32,246 bases of DNA from an uncultured Bacteroidota bacterium (GTDB lineage Bacteria > Bacteroidota > Bacteroidia > Flavobacteriales > Flavobacteriaceae), in NCBI GenBank assembly GCA_902609035.1, contig CACLQG010000014.1:1-32246 (forward strand), in the 5' to 3' direction. Positions 1-9,846 of the stretch are shown piece after piece. The translations under genes and the position numbers were made by a program. The notes under the pieces were generated by a model. The model did no database searches, was not told the DNA's origin, and saw nothing but the letters and a program-made list of their open reading frames with translations. Numbering within the stretch: the stretch's first letter is position 1; each line of letters starts with the position of its first letter.

Positions 1-34
1 TACTCGGTGTCAGTTATGTAATTTTTAAATTGCG

Positions 35-772
35 ATGATGAAAAATATTCAAGAAATTTATGGTATTCGTGCAATTATGGAGGCCATCGTTCAAGAAAAA
101 ACTATTGACAAAATCTGGTTACTCAAAGGACAACAGGGTCCACTATTCAAACAATTAGAACGAAAGATTCACGAAAAAGGAATTTCTTTTAGTTATGTTC
201 CTTTAGAGCGACTGAACCGATTTGCCCACCAAAACCATCAAGGTGCAGTGGCACGTATTTGTCCAATCAATTATATTCCATTAGAGGAATTAATTGAAAA
301 AAATACAGATAAAAAAGCAGTTTACTTAATCTTAGATGGTATTACTGATACCCGGAATTTAGGTGCCATACTCAGAACAGCTGCGGCAGTTGATGTTAGA
401 GGAGTTATTTTACCTCAAACAGGTTCAGCACCAGTAAATTCAGACACCGTTAAAACCTCAGCTGGAGGTATTTTTTCTGTTCCTTTGGTCAAAGTAAATC
501 ACCTTAAAGATGCCTTATTTTTGTTTCAAGCTAATGAAATAAAAACAGTTGCCGTGAATGAGAAATCTGAAAAAACCGCTTATGAGTTTAAATTTAAAGG
601 ACCCATTGCGCTCTTAATGGGATCAGAGGACAAAGGGATTCAAAAAGGAATTTTAAAAATGGTAGACTATTCTGTTAAACTTCCCATGTCCGACCAAATG
701 GATTCCCTCAATGTAAGTGTTGCCTGTGGAATAATTCTCTATGAGGTGCAGCGACAGCGAAATTATTCTTAA
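35..772 (+). CDS. rlmB: 23S rRNA (guanosine-2'-O-)-methyltransferase RlmB (SpoU/TrmH family)
   Basis: The predicted 245-residue protein has the two-part layout of RlmB: an N-terminal substrate-binding domain (about residues 1-85) and a C-terminal SPOUT knot. SPOUT motif 1 is DGITDTRNLGAILRTA at residues 101-116, motif 2 is LLMGSEDKGI near 193-202, and motif 3 includes LPMSDQMDSLNVSVA near the C terminus. The family transfers a methyl group from S-adenosylmethionine to the ribose 2'-OH of G2251 (E. coli numbering) in 23S rRNA. Length is normal. Two ATG codons lie in tandem at 35 and 38, and either may be used. rarA follows after 10 bases on the same strand. TrmH-type tRNA methylation is the alternative, but the N-terminal domain favours RlmB. 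Confidence 0.9.
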   Translation: MMKNIQEIYGIRAIMEAIVQEKTIDKIWLLKGQQGPLFKQLERKIHEKGISFSYVPLERLNRFAHQNHQGAVARICPINYIPLEELIEKNTDKKAVYLILDGITDTRNLGAILRTAAAVDVRGVILPQTGSAPVNSDTVKTSAGGIFSVPLVKVNHLKDALFLFQANEIKTVAVNEKSEKTAYEFKFKGPIALLMGSEDKGIQKGILKMVDYSVKLPMSDQMDSLNVSVACGIILYEVQRQRNYS

Positions 773-782
773 ACTATAAATT

Positions 783-2057
783 ATGAATACCCCATTAGCT
801 GAAAGAATGCGGCCGAAAAGTCTCGAAGAGTATGTTGGGCATGAACATCTGATTGGTCCAAAGGGGGTATTAACTCCCGTCCTAGAGAGCGGAAATCTTC
901 CTTCAATGATTTTATGGGGCCCCCCAGGTACAGGAAAAACCACCTTAGCGAGATTGTTAGCACTTAAAAAAGAAAGACCTTTTTATCAACTTTCTGCTAT
1001 CAATTCTGGGGTTAAAGAAATAAGAGAAATCTTACAAAAAGTTGATCAAAAAGTAGGTTTATTTTCCAACGAAAGTCCCCTTTTATTTATCGATGAAATT
1101 CACCGATTCAGTAAATCTCAACAGGACTCACTTTTAGGTGCTGTTGAAAAAGGAAGCGTCACACTAATAGGAGCCACCACCGAAAACCCAAGTTTTGAGA
1201 TTATCAATGCATTGTTGTCAAGGTGCCAAGTCTATTTACTTAACCCTTTAAATAGGTTACAATTACAAAAACTTTTATCAAACACACTTCATCATGATGC
1301 AGAGATAAAAACTAAAAAAATTGAAATTCTAGAGGATGATGCTTTGTTAAAAATTTCTGGTGGAGATGCTAGGAAGTTACTATCAGCACTCGAGCTGGTA
1401 GTTAATAGCAGCAGTGAACCCATCAAAATAAACAATGCACTTGTATTGGAGAAGGTTCAAACCCATATGGTTATTTTTGATAAAAATGGAGATCTTCATT
1501 ACGATATCATTTCTGCTTTCATTAAATCCATACGCGGCAGTGACCCCAACGGTGCAGTTTACTGGTTGGCAAGAATGATTGAAGGAGGAGAAGAAGTGAA
1601 ATTTATCGCAAGGAGAATGTTGATATTGGCCTCAGAAGACATTGGTAATGCAAACCCAACAGCGCTTATCTTAGCCAACAGTACATTTCAAGCTGTAAAT
1701 GTATTGGGTTTCCCCGAGGCCAGAATACCCCTAAGTCAATGCGCTATATATTTGGCCACCTCTGAGAAGAGTAATTCCTCTTATATAGCTATAAACAAAG
1801 CGCAACAAAAGGTGAAAGAAACTGGAGACATTGGCGTACCGCTCCCACTTCGTAATGCGCCTACTAAACTGATGAAAGAATTAGACTATGGTAAAGATTA
1901 TCAATACGCTCATGAAAATCAAAATAATTTCATTAATATGGAATTCTTACCATACGACTTACAAGGGATGCGACTTTATGAGCCTGGAGAAAACTCCGAA
2001 GAAAATCAAATCAGAAAATTTCTAAAGTTGAGATGGAGAGACAAGTACGGTTATTAA
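783..2057 (+). CDS. rarA: Replication-associated recombination protein RarA (MgsA), AAA+ ATPase
   Basis: This 424-residue protein is a full-length RarA/MgsA/WHIP-family ATPase, acting at stalled replication forks. Walker A is GPPGTGKT at residues 46-53, Walker B with DEIH is at 104-107, and sensor 1 is in the GATTENPSFE segment. The C-terminal half carries family-typical blocks, including SAFIKSIRGSDPNGAVYWLA and the arginine-rich RRMLILASEDIG segment, which belong to the clamp-loader-like tetramerisation region. The start ATG at 783 begins the usual RPKSLEEYVGHEHL opening. It follows rlmB closely and is probably co-transcribed. Its stop overlaps the convergent trkH stop by 4 bases, leaving no room for a separate terminator. 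Confidence 0.93.
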   Translation: MNTPLAERMRPKSLEEYVGHEHLIGPKGVLTPVLESGNLPSMILWGPPGTGKTTLARLLALKKERPFYQLSAINSGVKEIREILQKVDQKVGLFSNESPLLFIDEIHRFSKSQQDSLLGAVEKGSVTLIGATTENPSFEIINALLSRCQVYLLNPLNRLQLQKLLSNTLHHDAEIKTKKIEILEDDALLKISGGDARKLLSALELVVNSSSEPIKINNALVLEKVQTHMVIFDKNGDLHYDIISAFIKSIRGSDPNGAVYWLARMIEGGEEVKFIARRMLILASEDIGNANPTALILANSTFQAVNVLGFPEARIPLSQCAIYLATSEKSNSSYIAINKAQQKVKETGDIGVPLPLRNAPTKLMKELDYGKDYQYAHENQNNFINMEFLPYDLQGMRLYEPGENSEENQIRKFLKLRWRDKYGY

Positions 2058-3552
2058 TTTTTCTTCCAAAAAAAAGGAGTAAACAAAATCAATACCGTAA
2101 AAAGTTCAAGGCGCCCCATCAGCATTAAGAAAGAAGACCAATATTTTCCTAAGGGGGGCAATTGACTAAAATTACTTGAGGGACCAAAATCTCCAATGGC
2201 GGGTCCAACATTTCCCAGTGACGAAGCTGCTACTCCTACAGCATTTTCGAAATCCAACCCCATCATACCAAAAACCAAACTACCTACAATGAATGAAATC
2301 ATATAAAGAATAAAAAAACCCTAAAATGTTCCCAATTATCTCTTTACTAACCACTTTACCATTGTATCGAGATTGAATTATAGCATTTGGGTGCAAGGCT
2401 CTCTTAAACTCAAGAAAACCACTTTTAATCATAAGTAAATGCCGAACTACCTTTATTCCTCCCGAGGTACTTCCAGCAGAACCTCCCAAAAAACATTAGC
2501 CCAAAAAAGAAAATGGTCATAAAAGGAGTCCACGTAGTGTAATCAGAGGTGACAAATCCAGTTGTGGTTACAATCGCCAAAACCTGAAAAAAGGAATGCC
2601 TTAAACTACTTTCGACTTTACCCCAAACTTCAGGATGATCAAATGGGTCTTTATTAAGATCAACTTGAGTAATCAAAATAACGAAAACAATCATTGAAAA
2701 GATAAAAATAAATTTGGCAAAAGTCAAAAACTCATTGTCTTCAAATACCTTTTTTATTTTGCCCGTAAAAGCAAAATAGCTCAATACAAAATTCGAGCCC
2801 GCTAAAAACATAAAAACAATGATGATGTAGTGTACCCATGGCAAATGATTCCAATGTGCTAAACTTTCATTCTTGGTCGAAAAACCTCCTGAGGCCATAG
2901 TGCTCATAGCATGATTAATGGCATCGAAAAAGGACATCCCTGCTATGTATAATAATAATGTTTCAACCAAAGTGTAAGAAACATAGATCAACCATAACCG
3001 CTTAGCAGTATCGGTTATCCTTGGGTGTAATTTATCGCTACTAGGTCCCGGTGCTTCGGCAGAAAAAAGCTGCATCCCTCCAATACCAAGTAAAGGAAGA
3101 ATTGCAATTGCTAAAACAATAATTCCCATCCCACCAATCCAGTGAGTCATACTTCGCCAGAAAAGAATTCCAGCTGGCAAGGCCTCAATATCATTCAAGA
3201 TTGATGATCCTGTGGCGGTGTAACCTGACATGGTCTCAAAAAAAACAGAAGGTAAATCCTGAATAGCATTTGTCAAAATAAAAGGCGTCATTCCAGTAAA
3301 AGTCATTAATACCCACCCCAGTGAAACAATTAGATAACCTTCTCTTTTTTGAATTAGTGCTTCGTGATTTTTAGAAACTAACATCATAAATCCCCCCAGA
3401 ATCATAACCAAAATGGCTGACAGGGTCATCTCAAAAGTCACCCCATCTTTCATCAACCAGCTGGTAATAGCTGCTAGGAACATCAGACTTCCATTAAAAA
3501 GTAATAAAATACCTATAATGTGAAGAATTACTTTAAAGTTAAATCTGAACAT
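2054..3552 (-). CDS. trkH: Potassium uptake protein TrkH, broken by two frameshifts
   Basis: TrkH is the membrane subunit of the Trk potassium uptake system. Three overlapping pieces on the minus strand together make one protein. The first (from ATG at 3552) has multiple hydrophobic segments and selectivity-type loops such as MSGYTATGSSIL and MASGGFSTKNES. It leaves frame after GLMFFG at about 2485-2493. The next piece supplies GGSAGSTSGGIKVVRHLL and leaves frame at a seven-T run (2312-2318). The last piece, from ISFIVGSLVF on, carries the fourth repeat to the stop. Removing one base at each point gives a single protein of about 498 residues, the normal family size, with all motifs in order. 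Both breaks are extra bases in or next to homopolymers, so sequencing error is likely, although true inactivation is possible. trkA lies 8 bases upstream in the same operon. Confidence 0.88.
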
Positions 3553-3560
3553 TTAAAATT

Positions 3561-4910
3561 TTATAAAAACATACTTTCGACGCGTTTGATTGCTCGTGGC
3601 ATTGCACAAACTACCACGCGGTCACCAGGCTTAATGATGTAATCCCCTAAAGCAATTACGCCTTTACCTTCTCTAATCACGCCACCGATTGTTGCTAATC
3701 TCGGGAAATCTAGGTCTATAATTTTATGATTAGCGACTTTAGAATCTGTATTGACCACAAACTCTAAGATTTCAGCATTTAGATTATTAAGTGTAGTCAT
3801 ATCTACCACCTCTCCCCTTCTGATATATCTAAAAATAGTGTTTGCAGTAAGAAGTTTTTTATTGATCAATGTATCAATCCCGATAGCTTGAGACAAGTGA
3901 AAATAATCCATATTTTCAACCAGAGCGATTGTTTTCTCTACTCCTTTGGAACTAGCCATCAAACAGGACATGATATTTGTTTCAGAGTTTTCTGTAACAG
4001 AAATAAAGGCATCCATCGACTCTATCGATTCTTCTTCCAGCAGTTCCGAGCTTCTACCATCCCCATGAATAACCATCAAATCTGGTAATTCATCAGATAT
4101 TTCCATTGCTTTCAGCTTATTTTGTTCCAACAATATCACCCTGAATTTCTTCTCGCAGAGCTCTCTGGCGGTATTGATTCCTATTTTACTGCCCCCAAGT
4201 ATCATTACGGTATTTATTGGCTTATTACTCTTTCCAGAAAGTTTTTGAATTTCTTTCACCCCTTCTTCAAGTGTGATAAAAAAGACCGTGTCACCGGCCT
4301 CAAAAAGAGTATCTCCTCTTGGGATCATGGTAAATTGCGTTCCTTTACGTTGAACAGCAATAGGCATGAAGTGCACGTCGGGATAGACAGAGGCTGCTTC
4401 TTTTACAGTTTTTCCTACAAAAGGAACATCAGTACCCAACTGAGTTCCTATCATAGTCAAAGCGCCTTCTTCAAACTCATAACTATTGCTAAATGCGGAT
4501 TGATCTAACAACTGTTGAATTTCTTCGGCAGCTAATTCTTCAGGTGAAATTAATTCATCTACACCAATTTCTTGAAAACTAATAGATTGGTTGGTACTTG
4601 TATATTCTATATTAGAGATTCGAGCAATAGTTCTTTTGGAACCCATTTGCTTGGCTAATGCACAAACAGTAATGTTTACTGACTCATGTGCTGTAACAGC
4701 AATAAGCAAATCAGATTCCGCTACATTGGATTCTTTAAGCACCTTTAAGGAACAAGCATTTCCCCTTAAAGTTTTAATATCCAAATGCCCCTCAGCATAA
4801 TTTAATCGATCTTTTTCAAGGTCAATCAAAGTAATATCAAGAGATTCATGAGAGAACAGTTTAGCCAAGTGGAAACCAACTTCTCCTGCTCCAGCAATTA
4901 TTATTTTCAT
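3561..4910 (-). CDS. trkA: Trk potassium transport regulatory NAD-binding protein TrkA
   Basis: The 449-residue protein has the duplicated TrkA layout: two Rossmann RCK-N domains, each followed by a TrkA-C ligand-binding domain. The first dinucleotide motif is GAGEVG at residues 7-12. The second is the MILGGSKIGINTARELC block near residue 235. The family binds NAD(H) and ATP on the cytoplasmic face of TrkH and gates potassium uptake. It is first in a trkA-trkH operon (8-base gap) on the minus strand. A TATATTTG -7 box (minus strand, 4934-4941) lies at a suitable distance upstream of the ATG, giving a short leader. The gene is intact, unlike its partner trkH. Confidence 0.93.
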   Translation of the reverse strand: MKIIIAGAGEVGFHLAKLFSHESLDITLIDLEKDRLNYAEGHLDIKTLRGNACSLKVLKESNVAESDLLIAVTAHESVNITVCALAKQMGSKRTIARISNIEYTSTNQSISFQEIGVDELISPEELAAEEIQQLLDQSAFSNSYEFEEGALTMIGTQLGTDVPFVGKTVKEAASVYPDVHFMPIAVQRKGTQFTMIPRGDTLFEAGDTVFFITLEEGVKEIQKLSGKSNKPINTVMILGGSKIGINTARELCEKKFRVILLEQNKLKAMEISDELPDLMVIHGDGRSSELLEEESIESMDAFISVTENSETNIMSCLMASSKGVEKTIALVENMDYFHLSQAIGIDTLINKKLLTANTIFRYIRRGEVVDMTTLNNLNAEILEFVVNTDSKVANHKIIDLDFPRLATIGGVIREGKGVIALGDYIIKPGDRVVVCAMPRAIKRVESMFL

Positions 4911-4933
4911 AATTTAAGTTCGAAAACTTATTG

Positions 4934-4941
4934 CAAATATA
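4934..4941 (-). promoter_or_regulatory. Putative -7 promoter box for trkA-trkH
   Basis: Read on the minus strand this is TATATTTG, an exact match to the Bacteroidota -7 consensus TAnnTTTG, 23 bases upstream of the trkA ATG. I could not find a convincing -33 TTTG at the usual 17-23-base spacing, so this rests on the -7 box alone. Confidence 0.42.
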
Positions 4942-5001
4942 ACAAAACCATTGGGGTCATTTTTTTAATTTGATGAAATCACATTTAGGAATCATTTATC
5001 A

Positions 5002-5009
5002 TATCTTTG
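5002..5009 (+). promoter_or_regulatory. Putative -7 promoter box for menG-porT
   Basis: TATCTTTG matches TAnnTTTG exactly and ends only 3 bases before the menG ATG at 5013. Initiation at the usual distance would give a transcript with almost no leader. The nearest upstream TTTG (4969-4972) is 29 bases away, further than the usual spacer, so the -33 element is unsettled. Confidence 0.4.
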
Positions 5010-5012
5010 CGT

Positions 5013-5753
5013 ATGTCCAAAAAACAAGTGGTGCCCTACCAAAACCAAAAAAGCTCAAAAAAAACACAGGTGCGCCAAATGTTTGATGCAATTTCCCCAA
5101 AATACGATCTCTTGAACCGAATTATCTCTGGAGGAATAGACATTAAATGGAGAAAAAATGTAGTAGATTTTTTAGTCCAAAAAAAACCTCAAAAAATTTT
5201 GGATGTTGCCACAGGAACAGGGGATCTGGCAATTGCCCTTATCAAAACCCAAGCTTCAGAAATTATTGGAATAGATATTTCTAAGGGTATGTTAGTCATT
5301 GGTAATGATAAAGTTAAAAAAACCCAGTGTGACAAAAAAATAAAAATGGAGATTGGCGATAGTGAAGATATTGAGTATCCTGAAAATTACTTTGATGCAG
5401 TAACCGTAGCTTTTGGAGTAAGAAATTTTGAAAGCCTTGACAAAGGCCTTGCAGAAATTTTCAGGGTTCTTCGTCCAGGAGGGGATCTTGTCATACTAGA
5501 AACATCTGTTCCTCAAAAAATATTTGTTAAACAATTCTATCGTTTGTACACCCATTACATCATGCCTTTCATCGGTTGGTTTTTTTCAAAAGATAAGTCT
5601 GCCTATCAATATTTATCTGACTCTGCAAACTCTTTCCCTTTTGGTGAGGCTTTCAACAATATTTTAAAGAAAATTGGGTTTATAGGTGTAGAAGATATTC
5701 CTCAAACATTAGGAGTAGCTTCCATTTATCATGCGAAGAAACCTACACTATAG
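5013..5753 (+). CDS. menG: Demethylmenaquinone methyltransferase MenG (UbiE family)
   Basis: This SAM-dependent methyltransferase catalyses the last step of menaquinone synthesis, the methylation of demethylmenaquinone; Bacteroidota normally use menaquinone and not ubiquinone. The UbiE signature YDLLNRIISGGIDIKWR is at residues 31-47, SAM motif I DVATGTGD at 64-71, and the RVLRPGG post-motif is near residue 153. An in-frame TTG at 5007 lies inside the likely -7 box, so I chose ATG at 5013, which gives 246 residues, the usual length. The 3' end overlaps porT by 23 bases, so the two genes are probably translated from one mRNA. The opposite neighbour trkA is divergent. Confidence 0.92.
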   Translation: MSKKQVVPYQNQKSSKKTQVRQMFDAISPKYDLLNRIISGGIDIKWRKNVVDFLVQKKPQKILDVATGTGDLAIALIKTQASEIIGIDISKGMLVIGNDKVKKTQCDKKIKMEIGDSEDIEYPENYFDAVTVAFGVRNFESLDKGLAEIFRVLRPGGDLVILETSVPQKIFVKQFYRLYTHYIMPFIGWFFSKDKSAYQYLSDSANSFPFGEAFNNILKKIGFIGVEDIPQTLGVASIYHAKKPTL

Positions 5754-6483
5754 TAGACTTATACTGATTACCGGTCTGATAGGATTGGGGGGGCTAAGCA
5801 TTCATGCCCAATATCCTTCAATTAGAGAGAAGATTATAAATCTTCCGACTTTTGACGATCGTTTTCTGCACTATGGTTATTTTGTAGGTATTAACTCATA
5901 CGACTTTAAGTTTTCATATGAGGGAGAATATTACAAACAAGAAAGAAATGATATAGAAGTTCTCCCTAAAACAGGTTTCAATGTGGGTTTGATTGGAGAT
6001 TTAAGAGTCAATAAATTCATAAATATCAGAATTGAGCCAGGTTTATATTATTGTAAAAGGGATTTGATGTATCCTGAAAACTCTGTTTTCACAAGTCAAT
6101 CAAATCGATTAAGAGAAGTAAAATCAACCTATATTCATCTTCCCTTAATTTTTAAATTCAGTGCCGCAAGAATTAATAACTTCAGACCTTTTTTGTTGGC
6201 AGGAATATCTACAGATTTTAACCTATCAAGTAACCATAAAAATGTTGATGACAATTTTAGCAATGTTTTTAGAACAGAACCCCAAAATATGAATTACGAA
6301 ATAGGGCTGGGATTTGATTTCTATCTATTTTACTTTAAGTTTTCTCCCTCAATTAGGGGTATATTTTCCATGGAGAATGAATTAATCCCAGATAATCCTA
6401 ACACTTCTGGCCCAAGCCCTTGGACGGGAAATATTATCAAAATGGTCAGTCGGGGTTTTGCCATTAACCTCACTTTCGAATGA
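5731..6483 (+). CDS. porT: Type IX secretion system protein PorT (SprT-like outer-membrane beta-barrel)
   Basis: The 250-residue protein begins with a basic residue pair and a hydrophobic stretch ending in HAQ, a typical Bacteroidota signal peptide. The mature part alternates polar and hydrophobic residues as in a small outer-membrane barrel, with strand-like blocks such as FINIRIEPGLYYC, YIHLPLIFKFS and YEIGLGFDFYLFYFKF. PorT/SprT is needed for type IX protein secretion and gliding motility, and porT sits directly after the UbiE gene in many Flavobacteriia. That synteny is a major part of this call. The start overlaps menG by 23 bases, and starting later would remove the signal peptide. The gene converges on the SpoU gene 11 bases downstream. 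A generic porin-family barrel is the alternative. Confidence 0.8.
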   Translation: MRRNLHYSRLILITGLIGLGGLSIHAQYPSIREKIINLPTFDDRFLHYGYFVGINSYDFKFSYEGEYYKQERNDIEVLPKTGFNVGLIGDLRVNKFINIRIEPGLYYCKRDLMYPENSVFTSQSNRLREVKSTYIHLPLIFKFSAARINNFRPFLLAGISTDFNLSSNHKNVDDNFSNVFRTEPQNMNYEIGLGFDFYLFYFKFSPSIRGIFSMENELIPDNPNTSGPSPWTGNIIKMVSRGFAINLTFE

Positions 6484-6494
6484 TTTAAATGTTA

Positions 6495-7214
6495 TCAAGG
6501 TCTAAAGATTTCACTTAACACAATAGCAGTAGCAGTAGACACATTTAGACTTTCAGGTCCTTTATTACTTGAGAGATTTGGGATCGTTATTTGATTTTTA
6601 ATTTTTTCAAGTAATGATTTACCAATACCGTGAGATTCACTACCCATAAGCAGGAGACCGTTGGATGAAAAAGATTCCTTGTAAATTGATTTTCCACTGA
6701 GGACAGCTGCATAAACCTCAAAACCAAAATTTTCAATCAGCTCCATCAAATCGACATAGTGGCACTGAACCCGAGCAATCGAACCCATTGTAGATTGCAC
6801 TACCTTTGGATTAAAACAGTCAACTGTATTAGGACTACAGAAAATTTTTTTTATGCCAAACCAATCACAGAGTCTAATGATATTTCCTAAATTTCCGGGA
6901 TCAGAAATATTATCTAAAGCAATTGAAAAACCAGGATCATTATTGTCATTGTGATCATTATCAGGTAAATGAAAAACACCTAAAATAGAACTGGCAGAGG
7001 AAAAAAATGATATTTTTTTAAGTTCAGATGGCTCAACAATTGTATGGGGAATGTTTTTGATAGGGTCAATCGAATAAATTTGCTCTGCTTTCCAGCCACA
7101 AGTCAATAATTCATGAACTACTTTTTCTCCTTCAGCAACAAATAAACCATTCTCTTTTCTGTGTTTTTTTTTCGACAGTTGTCGTATAATTTTTTGTTGA
7201 TTTTTGCTTAACAT
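6495..7214 (-). CDS. TrmH/SpoU-family RNA 2'-O-methyltransferase
   Basis: This 239-residue protein is the second SpoU-type methyltransferase in the window. The N-terminal 85 residues form the RNA-binding domain (LSKKKHRKENGLFVAEGEK resembles the usual opening). The SPOUT motifs follow: LDNISDPGNLGNIIRLCDWF near 118-137, LLMGSESHGIG near 187-197, and PESLNVSTATAIVLSEI at the C terminus. The target (rRNA or tRNA site) cannot be told from sequence. It starts 33 bases from the divergent tamL start and converges on porT. This gene order (porT, SpoU methyltransferase, tamL) is common in Flavobacteriia as far as I recall. Confidence 0.87.
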   Translation of the reverse strand: MLSKNQQKIIRQLSKKKHRKENGLFVAEGEKVVHELLTCGWKAEQIYSIDPIKNIPHTIVEPSELKKISFFSSASSILGVFHLPDNDHNDNNDPGFSIALDNISDPGNLGNIIRLCDWFGIKKIFCSPNTVDCFNPKVVQSTMGSIARVQCHYVDLMELIENFGFEVYAAVLSGKSIYKESFSSNGLLLMGSESHGIGKSLLEKIKNQITIPNLSSNKGPESLNVSTATAIVLSEIFRP

Positions 7215-7247
7215 CCAAAAAGCGTAATTTAGAGTTATATTCTTTCC

Positions 7248-9804
7248 ATGGGAAATTTCATGCCAATAAAGTTAGCGATAATCTTTATTTATATAATGAT
7301 ACTTTATGGATGCAGCAGTGCCAAAAAAATTGCTGGAAAGAATTACCTACTGGAAAAAAATATAATTTTCAAAAACAAGGAAGATTTCTCTAATAATCCT
7401 ATAAAATTTTTGATCCTTGATCAACCCAATAAAAAACTGCTAAATATTCCTTTAAAAAGAAATCTATATGCTATGGCAGGATCAAATCCTGATTCTGTTT
7501 TCAACCATTGGTTAAACAAAAGAGAGAAAAGAAAAAAACTATTATACAAATGGCTCTCACCAAAGCAGGTCAAGGAGTTGGGCAGATACAAATCAGGTTT
7601 TAACAACTGGCTAAAGAAAAGCGGAGAAGAGCCTGTCTTTTTAGATTCTACTTCAACACAAAAAAGTATCAATCGGCTAAAACAATTTTATAAAAATCAA
7701 GGATATTTTGATACGGAGGTAAAATCAAAAAATATATTAAATGTAAATCGTAATGCCACAGTTCAGTATTTTATTGAAACTGGAAATCAGTACACCATTG
7801 AATCTATTAATAAAAAAAATAAGTTCTCCTGCCTTGGATTCACTTTATCAATTGTCACTTGATCTAGGACTGATTAAAAATGGATCTCCCTTTGAAATTG
7901 ATAGATTTGAAGGCGAGCGGGCAAGAATAATAAACTTTTTTAGAAACAATGGCGTTTACAATTTTCAACAAAACAGTATTCAATTTACAGCAGCTATTGA
8001 CAGCAGTGGTATAGATACTAGAATTCCTGTGGTTGTAGAAATTAAAGATTTGCAAAAAAGAGAAAATGATAGTCTAATAAATTTACCTTATAAAATACAT
8101 CCTGTATCAAAAATAAATTTATTCGTGGGCAACCCTGGACAACTGGGTCAATTATCTAGCTACTCTGATAGTCTCACTCATAATGATTTCACTATATACT
8201 TCAAAGGTAAGTTAAAATATAAACCGAAGGCTTTGGAGGAGGTTATTTTTATACATAAGGGGAGACCTTACAGCGATTTGGAAAGGACTCAAACTTATCG
8301 TTATATCTCTAATCTTAGAAATTTTAAATACCCCAGTATCACCTATAGTCTTATAAATAAGAATCAACCCGATTTAGTTGCAAATATTTTTTTAAACCCT
8401 AAGGAACGTTTTTCAATGGGTTTTGATTTTGATCTTTCCCATTCTAATATTCAAGACTTTGGATTTTCATTTGGAAGTTCTTTTGGAATAAGAAATATTT
8501 TTAGAGGTGCAGAGGTTCTCGAAATAGGAGTGAAAAACACTTTTGGATCATCGAGTGATATTGCCTCTATTAACAAACAACTATTTAATCTGTATGAGCT
8601 GGGAGCAGATATTAAACTAAGGTTCCCAAGGATATTATTTCCCATAAATGTTGAAGGTATTATACCCAAAACATACAATCCATATACCGAAGTCTCTTTT
8701 AGTGCAACACTTCAGCAAAACATTGGATTGGACAAACAATACTTTGGTGCTGGATATCAATTGAATTGGCAACCCAATGCCATGGCCAAACTCAATCTTA
8801 AAATCATTGATCTAGAATTCATCAACAATCAAAACATTAATAATTATTTCAATGTATACAGAAATTCTTATGACAAGCTAAACGAGATTGCAAAAATCTA
8901 CAACATCAATAATGATAATATTGATCCATACGGAAACCTTAAAATTCCAAGTGGCGCAAACAATTTCATTTCTGAAGTAAGTAATAACCAAACTATACTG
9001 ACAGAGGGGATCATTGGATATAAGGATTTGAATCTGATCAAAGAAAGACAAACCCGATTGACAACAAATAATTTAATTTTTGGTTCTTCTTTTACATTGA
9101 ATTATAGCAGTCAACAAAACATATTAGATGAGTCTTTTTTTCAGTTGCAGTGGAAACTCAGTTTAATGGGAACTTTACTTAATGAAATTATAAAATCCAG
9201 TAATATTGAAAAAAATGAAAATGGTCAATATGAAATTGCAGGAGTCACCCCGTCTCAATACATAAAGACAGAATTAAACTACATTAAACACTGGCAGTTG
9301 TCAACTGAGACGGTAGTTGCACTAAGAGCTTTTGGAGGAATAGCAATCCCATTTGGCAATGCCAACAGCATTCCTTTTACTCGGTCTTATTTCTCTGGCG
9401 GATCCAATGATAATCGTGGATGGAGGGCATATAAATTAGGGCCTGGAAACAGTAGTAATCTCAATGAATTCAATGAAGCAAATTTAAAACTCACTTTTAA
9501 TCTGGAATATCGTTTTCCTTTGATTGGAAAAATAGATGGAGCCTTGTTTGTGGATGCAGGAAACATTTGGAATGTTTTGGATAATGTTGATGATCCTGAA
9601 TATCGTTTTGATGGATTACAGGACTTAAGTGAGATTGCCATTGGTAGTGGTTTTGGTTTAAGATATGACCTTGATTTTTTTATTTTCCGTTTGGATACAG
9701 GATTTAAAACCTACAACCCTTCCCTACCTCAATCCTCTCGATGGCAAACGGATTTTGCACTTAATAATGCTGTTTTCAATATTGGAATAAATTATCCATT
9801 TTAA
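7248..9804 (+). CDS. tamL: TamA-like lipoprotein TamL (BamA/TamA Omp85 family), one frameshift
   Basis: The first piece (7248-7862) starts with a hydrophobic segment and lipobox LYGC, so it is a lipoprotein, followed by a POTRA-like region. The second piece holds the rest of the POTRA region and a C-terminal 16-strand Omp85 barrel. The barrel includes the FSGGSNDNRGWRAYKLGPG motif (equivalent of the loop-6 RGF/Y motif) and ends in INYPF with a terminal aromatic. TamL is the Bacteroidota lipidated relative of TamA in outer-membrane assembly. The pieces join at an eight-A run (7812-7819): with seven A the reading continues INKKISSPALDSLYQL and gives about 851 residues, normal for the family. 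Internal starts in the second piece are therefore artefacts. ATG at 7248 or 7260 are both possible starts. Confidence 0.85.
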
Positions 9805-9819
9805 ACCCAAAAAGTTTGA

Positions 9820-9827
9820 TACTTTTG
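9820..9827 (+). promoter_or_regulatory. Putative -7 promoter box for fbaA
   Basis: TACTTTTG matches TAnnTTTG exactly and ends 19 bases before the fbaA ATG. The same stretch forms a small AT-rich hairpin (AAAAGT at 9810-9815 with ACTTTT at 9821-9826) that could instead help end tamL transcription. No clear -33 element was found. Confidence 0.38.
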
Positions 9828-9846
9828 TTTAAGAAATTTATACCTA

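Noticed and set aside
3888..4800. Plus-strand frames within trkA
   Set aside because: They lie wholly antisense to a well-supported gene and show no recognisable domains.
5007..5012. TTG start for menG giving two extra residues
   Set aside because: The TTG is part of the likely TATCTTTG promoter box, and the ATG at 5013 gives the usual protein start.
7753..9804. Separate Omp85 gene starting at an internal ATG
   Set aside because: The preceding piece gives the lipobox and POTRA part and joins in frame after removing one A at 7812-7819, so this is one tamL gene.
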